From: Dipteris shenzhenensis
Taxonomy: Eukaryota > Polypodiophyta > Polypodiopsida > Gleicheniales
DNA length: 64,000 nt
Assembly (NCBI GenBank): GCA_047967505.1
Contig: CM106541.1
Strand: one strand, 5' to 3'
This document shows, piece by piece, positions 55,101-64,000 of this stretch. The translations under genes were made by a program, and so were the position numbers. The number at the start of each line of letters is the position of its first letter. The stretch's first letter is position 1. Under the pieces are notes generated by a model, which worked only from the letters and a program-made list of their open reading frames with translations, ran no database searches and had not been told where the DNA came from.

Positions 55101-57033
55101 TCAAAGCTCCGTGGGATCGTGAGAACCGATGGACATTGCACTGGTGGCTGCGCATTCTGGCAAAGGATTAGGATACCTCTGCTTATCTTGGCAGTAATCG
55201 TATGTGAAGTAGTTTTGTTGTATCCAGGCCATGCTTTGCCTTTGCTGTGGGCTGAGCTTTGGCGGGATCACGCGAGAGAACTCGGGGGCGCAGGTCGTTG
55301 GGAGCTGAGAGCTGGGTTGAGGCAGCGCACAGCCATTGACGATGAAGTTTGAGTACGAAGCGACGAACGGGGCATACGTAAAGTTTGCCTTGTATTTTCC
55401 TCCGTCGGTTGCCCAGTCCGATCCGTCCCAGATTGTGGCGTACAGATACATTTGTTTGGCTGGATATGGAGCCCCAGCTTTACCTACATTGGGGTACTCT
55501 CTGATCGGTATGTCGTCCACGTATAGACTGATCATCGATAACAGTGGAAAAGCAATCGTTAGTGGGTGATACAGAGGGACAATATGCTGACAATTCATTT
55601 CTAGGTTCCTGAAGATCAAAATGAACGATTGATACAACTCATGCTAGCTCGCTACGGTTGACCTGAAGATCATGTGCAATATATATAACATACGCAGGAC
55701 TTCTTTTTACCGTATGCCGTCCACTTATACTTGACAGAACGATGGAAAGTCGAATTATTTTTCTGCATTCTTTCACAGCCACCGACCGAGGTTTGGGAGG
55801 AACGACAAAACACGCTAAATCTTACCATATGATTCTACTTGGTTTGTTTCAAAGTCGCTTGGGTTGACCTGAAGATCATGTGCAATATATATAACATACG
55901 CAGGACTTCTTTTTACCGTATGCCGTCCACTTATACTTGACAGAACGATGGAAAGTCGAATTATTTTTCTGCATTCTTTCACAGCCACCGACCGAGGTTT
56001 GGTAGGAACGACAAAACACGCTAAATCTTACCATATGATTCTACTTGGTTTGTTTCAAAGTCGCTTTAGATATTAGTTGGAGTTTATAGAACTCACACAA
56101 TGTGCTGGGACGTCCACAAGATGCTGTAGTCATGATAGTCGGCAGTTGGATCGAACCACAGGCGAAGTCTCTGCTCTCTCCCACTAGTTCCGTTAGCATA
56201 CACATTTGTCTGAAGTATGTATTCCTCTCCCGGGATCCTGCCAAGAAATTCAAAGTCTATTTCGTCGTGCTGGTCCGGATATATCTCTGCATTTGAAGTC
56301 TGTTTCAAAAGCATCAATGTTACAAAAGGAAATTCATTATAGAGTGAGCGGATCTTAGCGTATTTTTGCCGTAACCAATGCTATGTTAATTAAAGCGTAA
56401 GGCTTTCTGCCCAGCTCAGCTTGCTTGATTCCCAATGTGCCTGCAGTGCTTCATACTCAATGCATTGGGTTCCTCCTCCAAAGCTATGAGTTTAGTCATG
56501 TTGATTTATTGACCATGATACTTACGTAGAAAGTAGTGATTACTCCCGCGGTATATTCATTTGCAGGCAGCTTTATCGCAGCGTTGAAAAATCCATACAC
56601 ATAAGTTGTTTTCGTTTTAAAGCCAGTCCCTGCAACAGCAAGCCGCCAATTTCATAACGTTTCTATCCAAAGGACCATTGCTAAGATGAAGTATGTGTGG
56701 CCCTATGTTGCACTAGCCAGGGAAATGAACAAACCACGCAACCCAAAAAAAGATGCATCGAGCGGAAGCAAGCAGGAGAGTGATGATGCCTGAAGAAGCG
56801 TCCATCATAATTTTGACGTGATTTTGATCGTCAGCCACGATCTCATGATCCCAGGCCCAGATATTGGCAAAGCCCTTGTTGTAGAAGGTGCATGGGAGCA
56901 ATGCAGTGAGCGCAGAACCTGGGGGTGGAGGAGCAAGAAGCTGGCATTTCTCGGCAGCAGAGCCAAGCATCAGATCATAGACGATAGATGCAAGAAGGAG
57001 GAGAGATCCCAACCAAGATGGAAGGCGAGCCAT
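55101..57033 (-). CDS. Xyloglucan endotransglucosylase/hydrolase (XTH), 4 exons
   Basis: Exons on the minus strand: 57033-56790, 56629-56526, 56299-56097, 55527-55101 (978 nt, 325 residues; the frame closes exactly). Residues 1 to about 27 ([20 protein letters not shown]...) are a secretion signal. The GH16 catalytic motif [10 protein letters not shown] is in exon 3, with the nucleophile Glu in DEIDFE, followed by an N-glycosylation sequon (NGT). Exon 4 carries the XTH C-terminal domain ([19 protein letters not shown]) with its paired Cys. The enzyme cuts and rejoins xyloglucan in the cell wall. The start at 57033 is chosen because the signal peptide begins there; an upstream in-frame ATG could exist. 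Donors 2 and 3 (GTAAGT, GTGAGT) and all acceptors are standard. Donor 1 reads TCAG|GCATCA, a GC donor or a damaged site. Residue pattern suggests group III, with moderate certainty. Confidence 0.9.
55656..56066. repeat. Recent 206-bp tandem duplication inside XTH intron 3
   Basis: 55656-55861 and 55862-56066 (ggttgacctgaagatcatgt ... caaagtcgctt) appear to differ at only about one base (ttgggagg / ttggtagg). It lies within intron 3 (55528-56096), clear of the splice sites. Confidence 0.92.
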
Positions 57034-57108
57034 TCGGAAATAACGCTCTAGACCCAAGATGATAAGAGTTTCTCGTTGATAATTGATCGATTCATGAATG
57101 CTCAAGGT

Positions 57109-57118
57109 CTATATAGAA
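57109..57118 (-). promoter_or_regulatory. TATA box of the XTH gene
   Basis: The minus strand reads CTATATAGAC about 80 bp upstream of the ATG at 57033, a normal distance for a plant TATA box with a short leader. Confidence 0.6.
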
Positions 57119-57119
57119 A

Positions 57120-58189
57120 AGATGAAATTTGTTGGTATACCAGGAAGATTGGCAGACCGAAAAGATAGAACTGACGTAAATTGTAATCGAGAATTTGCTT
57201 AGAGTAACAGATTTCTTGATGTGGCCTTAGCAATCTAAGTTGTGGGGATCAAGTTGTTTTGTGGCGACCCATACCAGATTGTAGAAAGTCTGATACGCCA
57301 TGAAGTTTGGTGGGAGATTATATAATTGCTTATCTTTGCTTTCTACTTAATGCGCAGGCAATCTCGTATGGTGATAATCTCTTCTTTTGTTTGGACTTTG
57401 GGTCACTTAGAAAAAATGTGACTTATCATGTGAGTTGAACATATGCCAAAGGCAAAGCCTTAGAGTTTGTTTTGGGTTTACTTATTAATTGTAAGGCCTT
57501 AAAAGCCTATGTTATGATAGAAGGGTAACTTAGAGGGGCTTCAAGGGTTGTCATAATCTAAGGGTGAGGGGATTGTCACATCTCATGACCTTTAGGGGAC
57601 CTAGTGAAATTTTCACCTTGTTAAATCAGGCTTTTAACCAAAAAATATATATCTAAAAGGAGCATCACAAAAAACATTTGAAAGAAATATAGATTTGTAT
57701 AGAAAAAGTGTATCTTTTAATCATATGATATTAAGAGAGAACAGATTTAAAATATAGGCCTTGAATGCACATATAGTAATGCCCCCACTCCATGGATAAT
57801 GGAGGTTTTGCTCAACTAAAATTTGGGTCACTTCTCTCAAGATTGGTTGGTTATGCCTAACTTAATTTGCTTATGGCTTAATGAGAACTTTTGCTTAGAG
57901 CACTAAATCATCTTGATGTCATGGAGGTTCATTGGCCCATGTTTGCTTGTTTCTTCATAGAAGATTTTGCTTTCAAGGTACCCTTTAATAACCTTGCATG
58001 GTTGCAAGCTTAAGCTACCCTTCTCCAAGGTATACCTCCTTTCTTTTATATCTAGATTTCATTTCTCGCCATAAGCAAGTTCCTCTCATTTCTTTTTTTC
58101 CATCTCTTTTAGCTAGTTAAAAGTCCTCTCACATTGAAAATGTCTCACTACTAGGATTATGTATGAAACCTAAGCAATAGGGTCAATGC
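57120..58189. other. XTH upstream/intergenic DNA
   Basis: AT-rich with no reading frame recognised. The near part (57120-57500) would be the XTH promoter. Confidence 0.5.
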
Positions 58190-58700
58190 TTAGGTGTAGC
58201 CAATCGTGAAACTATTTTAGCAATAGTTTTGGAGCCGCGATGTCATGCGCTAGTGGGCGATATTTTGAATTTCGAGCGAACTCACGCTCTCATCGGAATT
58301 GTTTTCAACATAATGATTGGTTGACTTGTGTAATAATGAGTTATAGTTTGTCAAAACTTGATGCTATGAATACTGCAAAGCTCGACACATGTCACTACAT
58401 GAGCAATTTTGCCCTCCTTTGGGCAGTCTCTGTGCTGCATCTTTGTGGATCAGATTGCCCACAGTCTGTCCTATCTTGTACCCACAACTCGCCACCTGTC
58501 GTGTACCCGCAACTTGCCACCTTTCATCTACCCCTAGCTCGCCACCTGTCATCTATCCATAGCTCACTAGCACTGATCTAGATTTGTGATGACCATGCTG
58601 ACAAGGTGGTGACATTGGCTTGGAGTGACCACCGCACTAGTTCTTGGAGTTATTTTAGTAGTGGTTGTAGCTACTCGTTTTTTTAAAAATGTATTTACAT
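58190..58700. repeat. Dispersed repeat, copy 2, with a short tandem insert
   Basis: Shares ordered landmarks with 40660-41140 (tagccaatcgtgaaactatt, gcgatgtcatgcgctag, agctcgacacatgtcac, cgcactagttcttgg). Between about 58480 and 58565 it holds three or four diverged units of about 28 bp around agctcgccacctgtcatcta. Confidence 0.5.
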
Positions 58701-58775
58701 TAAGTCATGTGAGACCCACATTGGAGTCCGACAATTGTTTACCTATTTCACATCGAGGGGTCCCCTTTTATGTCG

Positions 58776-58890
58776 ATATGGCCCTTGAGGGGTCCCTTTT
58801 AGGAGCAAGGGCCATATTGACATGCTACATAACATATGTGGCATGTCGATATAGCCCTTGCCCCTAAAGGGGACCTCTCAAGGCCCATAT
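58776..58890. repeat. Foldback: 50-bp arms, 15-nt loop
   Basis: The left arm 58776-58825 (atatggcccttgaggggtcc...) and right arm 58841-58890 are reverse complements with about six mismatches over 50 bp. The loop is tacataacatatgtg. A partial extra copy of the arm (gaggggtccccttttatg) precedes it at about 58755. No coding content. Confidence 0.85.
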
Positions 58891-59202
58891 AATACATATT
58901 TCATTAATTTTGGACATGTCAATGTACAAATTCATTTTTATAGGTACTTTTGGACAAGTTTTTGGATAAAATATAAGAAAAAACCCCACTATTCAAAACT
59001 GTACAGATAATAACATAGAAATAAGCAATTTTTTAGAGTTTTTTGAAGGAAAGAAAGTAAAAATTATAAAATTTAACGTGACACAATTAAGTTACACCAA
59101 AATATCAGAAGCAGTTGTAAACTCTCATAATATTTATAATGGTGTTAACACCTTTAAAAAGTTACAATAAGCCTCCAGATTATTGTCACTAGAATTTGCT
59201 AT

Positions 59203-59390
59203 TTATATTCGAGATTCAACCCATTCTTGTGCTGCCACCATCTCATCATGATCAATTTGCACTTCATGTGGTGGAAATCTCCCATAACGAGTGCTACGAG
59301 AAGTAACCTCACTTAGAAAGTCTACTAGTTCTCTCCTATATGAAATTAAACTATTTATTTCAGTAGTAGACCTTCTTTTTTTTCTCTCTC
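59203..59390 (-). pseudogene. Short coding-like fragment, unidentified
   Basis: The minus strand reads SLISYRRELVDFLSEVTSRS, TRYGRFPPHEV and QIDHDEMVAAQEWVESRI then a TAA at 59205-59203. The composition looks like real protein, but there is no start and no family I can name. It may be the tail of a transposon protein. Confidence 0.25.
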
Positions 59391-60782
59391 TCCTCTCTCT
59401 CTAGTAGGCACTACTGAAGAGCAAACTCTTCTTTTTCATCCTTGGTTAGGGAAGCTCATTGTCTCTTTCTTTGCTCTTTGTTTGCCTTGTTCTCGGCAAT
59501 CCAATCTTTATTACTGCTAATTAATGGCAACCTCCATGGAGGAGATGACTTTGAAAAGATCTATGAAGCTTTGAGCTAAGAGAATATGGAATATGGAATA
59601 AGGAACAAGAGAAAGTCAGAGAGTAAGGCGAGATGGAAGAAGAGTATGAGAGTAAGGTTGTGAGATGGAAGAAGAGTGCAAGAATAATAATGAGACTAGA
59701 CTCCAAGGTGAGATGGAAGAAGAGTCCAAGAGTAAGGCTTCATGCAAGATGGAAGGAGGAGTAAGCTTGAGGATAGGAGGAAGGTAATGAGAGCAAAGTG
59801 GAAGAAGAGTCTGAGAGTAAGGCTGCAAGTGAGATGGAAGGAGGAGTAAGCCTGAGGATAGAAGAATAGCAATCATAGCAAAATTCTGAGATGAGATAGA
59901 AGACGAACGATTAGAGACAGATATAAGGAAGTGCAGATTCATAATGTGAGACAAAAGATTTAGAATAAAGAGTTGGGAGAGGCTAAGATGTCACTATGAT
60001 GATGGTTGGAGAATGCTAGACTACTAGATTGTGTAAAATAATAGATGCAAGGCTGTAATGTGAGACATGTGAGACGATATATTTTGAATACATCAAAATC
60101 TATGAAATAAAGTGATCAAAGATAGGAATGATATAATTATTATATTCTTATCATGAGATATTTATTGTATATAATAAATTATACTTCGAATAAAGTAAAG
60201 CCAATTAATTAAATTGAGAGAGGATAAGTTGTCAATGACGAGAATGCTCTACTAGGTAGTGTGAGATAATCTACTAGGTAGTGTGAGGTAACAAGTGCAA
60301 GACCGTAATGTGAGACGACAGATTTTGAATAAAGTGAACTCTAAGTAATAAAGCGATAAAATTGATATAATTATTTTTTCTTATCATGAGAGTCTATTTA
60401 ATGTATATAATAAATTAGAGTGAAAGATAGTTTTATTTCCATCATCACACATTTAATATGTATCCATGAGAAACTTTCCCTTATGTACTCACACATTTAA
60501 TAAAATCAACCAAAATAACATTATGAGCTAATAAAAATAAGTCACACATTTAAAATGTATCGATGATAAATGTCCTTTATGTATTCATGAGTAAATGCCC
60601 CTTATGTATTCACACATTTAATAAAGTCAACCAAAATAACATTATGAGCCAATGAAAACAAGCAACAAATACAAAGTTTTGGTGACTTTGCACTTGTACA
60701 TGCATCACTTGCCAATAAAGTTTTGGCTACTTTAGAATAAACTCATGTACATGCTTCACAATGAAGTCGACTCTGATGCTTG
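59391..60782. other. AT-rich intergenic DNA
   Basis: 59560-59900 holds repeated phrases (gagatggaagaagagt, gagagtaagg) as a loose minisatellite. 60050-60660 has duplicated phrases (gtgagacgayatattttgaata, acacatttaataaartcaac). No gene recognised. Confidence 0.55.
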
Positions 60783-61552
60783 CTATGGTCCATTGTGATA
60801 CTTTGGGAGTAAACTCTTTCTTTGGAGGCTTTGATGCTTTTGGCATATATGGACTCCTCCTCCAGGCATAGAATTTAATACTTTCAAGGGTGGACTCAGT
60901 TGTGATGGTTTGGGCATAGAATCTATTGGGGGCTGTAATTTTCTAGGCATATATTGAATCTGTAATTTCGAGCATGGGCTCGATTGTGATGCCTTGGGCG
61001 TAGAGTCGTCAAGAGGCTGTGATACTTGTGGCATAGACTAAATCTCTACTTTCGCTCATGGCTCCATTTTGATGCTTTGGGTGTAGACACCTCGGGTGTA
61101 TGTTGAATCTCTACTTTTGCTCATGGACTCGATTGTGATGCTTTAGGAGTAGACTTCTTTAAAGGCTATGATACATTGGGAGAATATTGAGTCTCTATGT
61201 CCTCGAGAGCCTTTGATGCAAATTTGGGTGTCTTGTTTACTTGAATTTGAGATTGAGAAATTATGTATCGAATGGTATGAGCCACAAATATATATAGTTT
61301 TGCATTAGAATATGTTGACATTGAGGATTGTGAGCCCTTCACATCAAACATTTCATCGAGCAGAAACTTGAAGTTGTAGCACACTCTCCACCCATAGCTA
61401 TGTGCATCATTTTGCTCTACAACCTCACATCTTTGTAAGGCCATTGCTTTTTGCAAGTCACCATCGTACTTTGTGACTTGTCTGATTGCACTTATTAACT
61501 TTGATGTAGACTCATCCATCATAACATACAAGGGAATGAATACTTGCATCAC
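60783..61552 (-). pseudogene. Decayed gene: unknown domain plus Pro/Ser-rich tandem repeats
   Basis: From 61552 the minus strand encodes DESTSKLISAIRQVTKYDGD, SYGWRVCYNFKFLLDEMFDV, YIFVAHTIRYIISQSQIQVN and KFASKALEDIETQYSPNVS, then tandem units of about 28-33 residues with the pattern S-T-P-K-A-S-Q-S-S-P..K..IQ..P (61170-60790). Stops (TAG after NVS, TGA after QSSP, TAG after ERK) and a frameshift lie in the repeat part. The protein is unfamiliar. It may be one gene with the coding fragments at 61990-62905. Confidence 0.4.
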
Positions 61553-61989
61553 AAAAGATAGATACCATGAAAGTTACAATGCATTAAGAGTACACTTACG
61601 CTAACACATTGCCATGATGGCAAAATAAAATTTCTTCACGTGAAGGTCCAAAGTCACCAAACTCCAATGTAAACTGCATGGCTGACTACATCTTATCTCT
61701 GGCAAAAGTAAATATAAGGTTGTGGTGTCACTTACTCCTCATAATATGGCAAAATGATAAGTTGTATATTGTCCATATTGAGAGATTGTAGCCAGGTACA
61801 AACATCTCCCCTCCATCTCCTATGGGCTTTTTATTACTATTGAGCCATGTAGAAAACAAAGAATCTATGACTTATAAACACTTCCCAAAAACTGTAGGAA
61901 ACTAAGATATAATTGTATTGCATCAAAAAATAAACGAACATTAGCTCATTAGATTAATCAAAACATAAATACTAAGCTAAGATAAAGTT

Positions 61990-62905
61990 CATATCAAACC
62001 TGAGAGTGGCCATTATAACTTTATCATTAAGCTCTTTCTCACAATATCTGAGGATTTGAATCATCTTCTTCACCAAATAAGAAATATTGAGATTGCTATC
62101 CAATGAGAACCTGAACATCAAACTTGCTTCCCATGTCTTCGAAAATTTTCAGCATCAACTGCGCCAGCCTCATATGCTCTGAGTTCCCATATAAGCCAAG
62201 TAGTTGACTCTCCATGTTAGGGAAGTCTTTTGGTGATCCTCTTACTTTCTCAAATATTTCCAGCAATCTTTTGGTGGGTGATCCTCTTACTTTCTCAAAT
62301 ATTTCCTTTTTAGTTTTTCTATCAATCACCATATCAATTAAACCTGAAGTGAATACTGTGGCCTTCCCTACTTCAGATCCATGTGCAATCATTTTTTCAT
62401 CCTTCCCATCTGCCGTCTATAAAAAAATACAAAAGCTTGTGAGAGTGATAGGTTTTAGTTAAATATAATTCTTGTAAAGAAAAGTACATTGTCATATCGG
62501 GATATGTGTCTATGGTTTCTTTGCATAATCTTGTGAGAGCCATGAAGATCATCCATGTCATCCTCTATGATCACCTCTACATCACTACATGCATCCTCTT
62601 TGTCATTATCCGTATACTCTTTATCTTGGGATCCATCAAGATTATCCATGTCATCATCTCCAATCCTCTTATGTTCCACCTCTTTCTTGTAGCCGATAGA
62701 TAGATCAGCTATATTAGTGGAATATCCTTTTCTGGAAGATCTTCGAAAAGATATCCCATCCGTAATAAGGTGACCTCGGCAGATGCAAGTATTCCAACAT
62801 AGTAATCAAAAGACTTCCAATTTTTGCTAGACATTCGTAGATTTTGGAGTGCTTTAGATGATGAGAGGACCTATGGATTTCTTGCTCTTCTAGCATGAGA
62901 CGCAA
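61990..62905 (-). pseudogene. Further coding fragments of the same or an adjacent decayed gene
   Basis: Minus-strand fragments: MRLMLEEQEIHRSSHHLKHS (62905 down), an acidic stretch DDDMDNLDGSQDKEYTDND (62679 down), IAHGSEVGKATVFTSGLIDM and SQLLGLYGNSEHMRLAQLML (62392-62096), and KKMIQILRYCEKELNDKVIM (about 62070-61990). They look like separate exons in different frames; the last ends at CTCAG|GTTTGA, a possible donor. A 42-bp in-frame duplication repeats IFEKVRGSP (62218-62300). Family not recognised. Confidence 0.35.
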
Positions 62906-63795
62906 ACTCTTGGAAGTCCCCCTTATGTTATGTTGTAGTAGAGCGAGTGGTTAAGATATGGACTCCGCATGCATAACATGAATGATTCAAGGCATTGGAT
63001 CTTTAATCTGCATTCTCTCTTGCTTCTCTTGGTTGCATACACACCATTGTAGATCTTGAAATCATAGGCATAAACTTTCTCCAAAGTGTTATGCATCTCA
63101 TCCTTGTTTTCTTTATTGATAAATATGACAATATTGCAAATTCAAACTCTACTAATGGTTAAATATAGTATTCTATCGATGAATTGATGAATATCATTGG
63201 AAGAAACCTCATTGATGAAGAATACTTGGGGCTTATCCTAGCTTGATTCATCAAGTAGAAAGTCGTCATATGAAACACCCCTTTACGCTACAACCTTTCT
63301 AGATTCTAAAGTGATTTTCACAATAAATTGAAAGTCATGGTTGATATCCCTTGATATTCTCATTCAATGCTCATTCACCAACTTCCTCCACAACTGACTC
63401 CAACAAGCAGCTGCCTCCTACAACTACCTTCTGCCAATTCAAACGAATCCATCGGCAGACGCATAGCCTACTGTTGAGCTCTACGAATCAGCTTGCATCC
63501 ATGACCTTCCGCCATCCAAAGCCACAACCCTCTCCAACGAGACGGGTTCCACAACTCCAGGCATAAGCACACGGGCTGCAGTAGCTCTACACCATGCTAA
63601 TAGTGCTCCAGGAACTCATATGCCATCCCAAGCGACCTCTAGCATAGCCTCCAAAATCTCTCTGTAACCATCCTGCCAATGAGTACCTCCATCAACGAAA
63701 CCTTTAGCAGCTTCAGCTTCTGCCATCAATGAAGCAGAGGACAACCACAGCCCCCACACTACCAAAGGAGGAGACCCTGAGATTTTGTTCCTGGG
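62906..63795. other. No gene recognised
   Basis: A C-rich, ACC/TCC-biased stretch at 63360-63780 allows a Ser/Pro/Thr-rich translation from 63351, but without homology or codon support. Confidence 0.45.
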
Positions 63796-63993
63796 ATGGA
63801 GGTGATATTATGTTGCAAAAGAGAAGTAGTTGCATTTGCTACAATCGATGATAGTGATCCAAATTCTCTTTGTCACTTTAAAAGACTTGGCAAAGATAAG
63901 GTGACAGTTATTGTATCAAAGATTCTTAGTGCACATGTTGAGCTAAAGCATAAGTGTGGATATCAAAATACTTGGAGATGTTATGCCTTATAA
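63796..63993 (+). pseudogene. Possible fragment of a plant transposase-associated domain
   Basis: EVVAFATIDDSDPNSLCHFK and RLGKDKVTVIVSKILSAHVE loosely resemble the conserved block V-A-x-A/G-T...DPN..H...LG...V.V found near the C-terminus of CACTA-associated plant proteins. The match is by eye and weak. The fragment ends at a TAA at 63991-63993. Confidence 0.25.
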
Positions 63994-64000
63994 TATTTTC

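Overview
This is nuclear DNA from a land plant. The evidence is an intron-containing receptor-like cytoplasmic kinase gene (RLCK-VII, PCRK/PBL-like), an intron-containing xyloglucan endotransglucosylase/hydrolase (XTH) gene, Ty1-copia and Ty3-gypsy retrotransposons with plant-type primer-binding sites, a CACTA-type transposase relic, and abundant GA/CT microsatellites. Nested elements, long introns and very low gene density point to a large, repeat-rich genome (fern, gymnosperm or a large angiosperm). The sequence alone does not fix the species. No operons, CRISPR arrays, phage or bacterial genes were seen.

Layout. 1-3942 (minus): 5' part of the RLCK, with exon 1 at 3514-3942, a 3.2 kb intron and exon 2 at 3-266; the rest of the kinase lies off the left edge. 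3943-7240: leader/promoter DNA, microsatellites and a near-perfect foldback (6812-6890). 7244-9373 and 24504-24850 (minus): two halves of one Ty1-copia element, split inside its integrase by a 15.1 kb insertion at 9374-24498. That insertion has TG...CA ends and a 5-bp target duplication (gcatt). It is itself a nest: LTRs and leader of a tRNA-Asp-primed family (LTR-A), partly in inverted orientation, surround a minus-strand Ty3-gypsy element (gypsy-1) with recognisable Gag, protease, RT, RNase H and integrase. Gypsy-1 carries a peculiar leader with a GC-rich minisatellite and a roughly 780-bp purine tract.

24916-25633: a decayed reading frame of unknown function. 27247-32342 (plus): a nearly complete Ty1-copia element (copia-2), fused at a truncated 3' LTR to a truncated Tat-type Ty3-gypsy element (gypsy-2, 32343-37145) that has a second, archaeal-type RNase H. 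37146-46240: microsatellite-bounded duplications, a microRNA-precursor-like foldback (40197-40404), a solo-LTR-like segment related to gypsy-1 (about 42640-43190) and GA-rich minisatellites. 46245-49560: a diverged satellite array with a monomer near 181 bp, with a long dyad symmetry in the monomers examined. 51368-53840: CACTA transposase remnant. 55101-57033 (minus): a four-exon XTH gene, apparently intact except for one doubtful splice donor. 58190-64000: another foldback, a repeat-rich decayed gene on the minus strand and AT-rich DNA.

Only two host genes look functional, the RLCK (immune or developmental signalling at the plasma membrane) and the XTH (cell-wall remodelling). They are unrelated and far apart. 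Everything else is mobile or repetitive DNA. Premature stops in the retroelements fall mostly where a Gln or Arg codon is expected (CAG to TAG, CGA to TGA), the mark of long-term cytosine methylation and deamination. I found no convincing new multi-gene system; the most unusual items are the nested, partly inverted LTR composite, the hairpin-bearing satellite and the three foldbacks.
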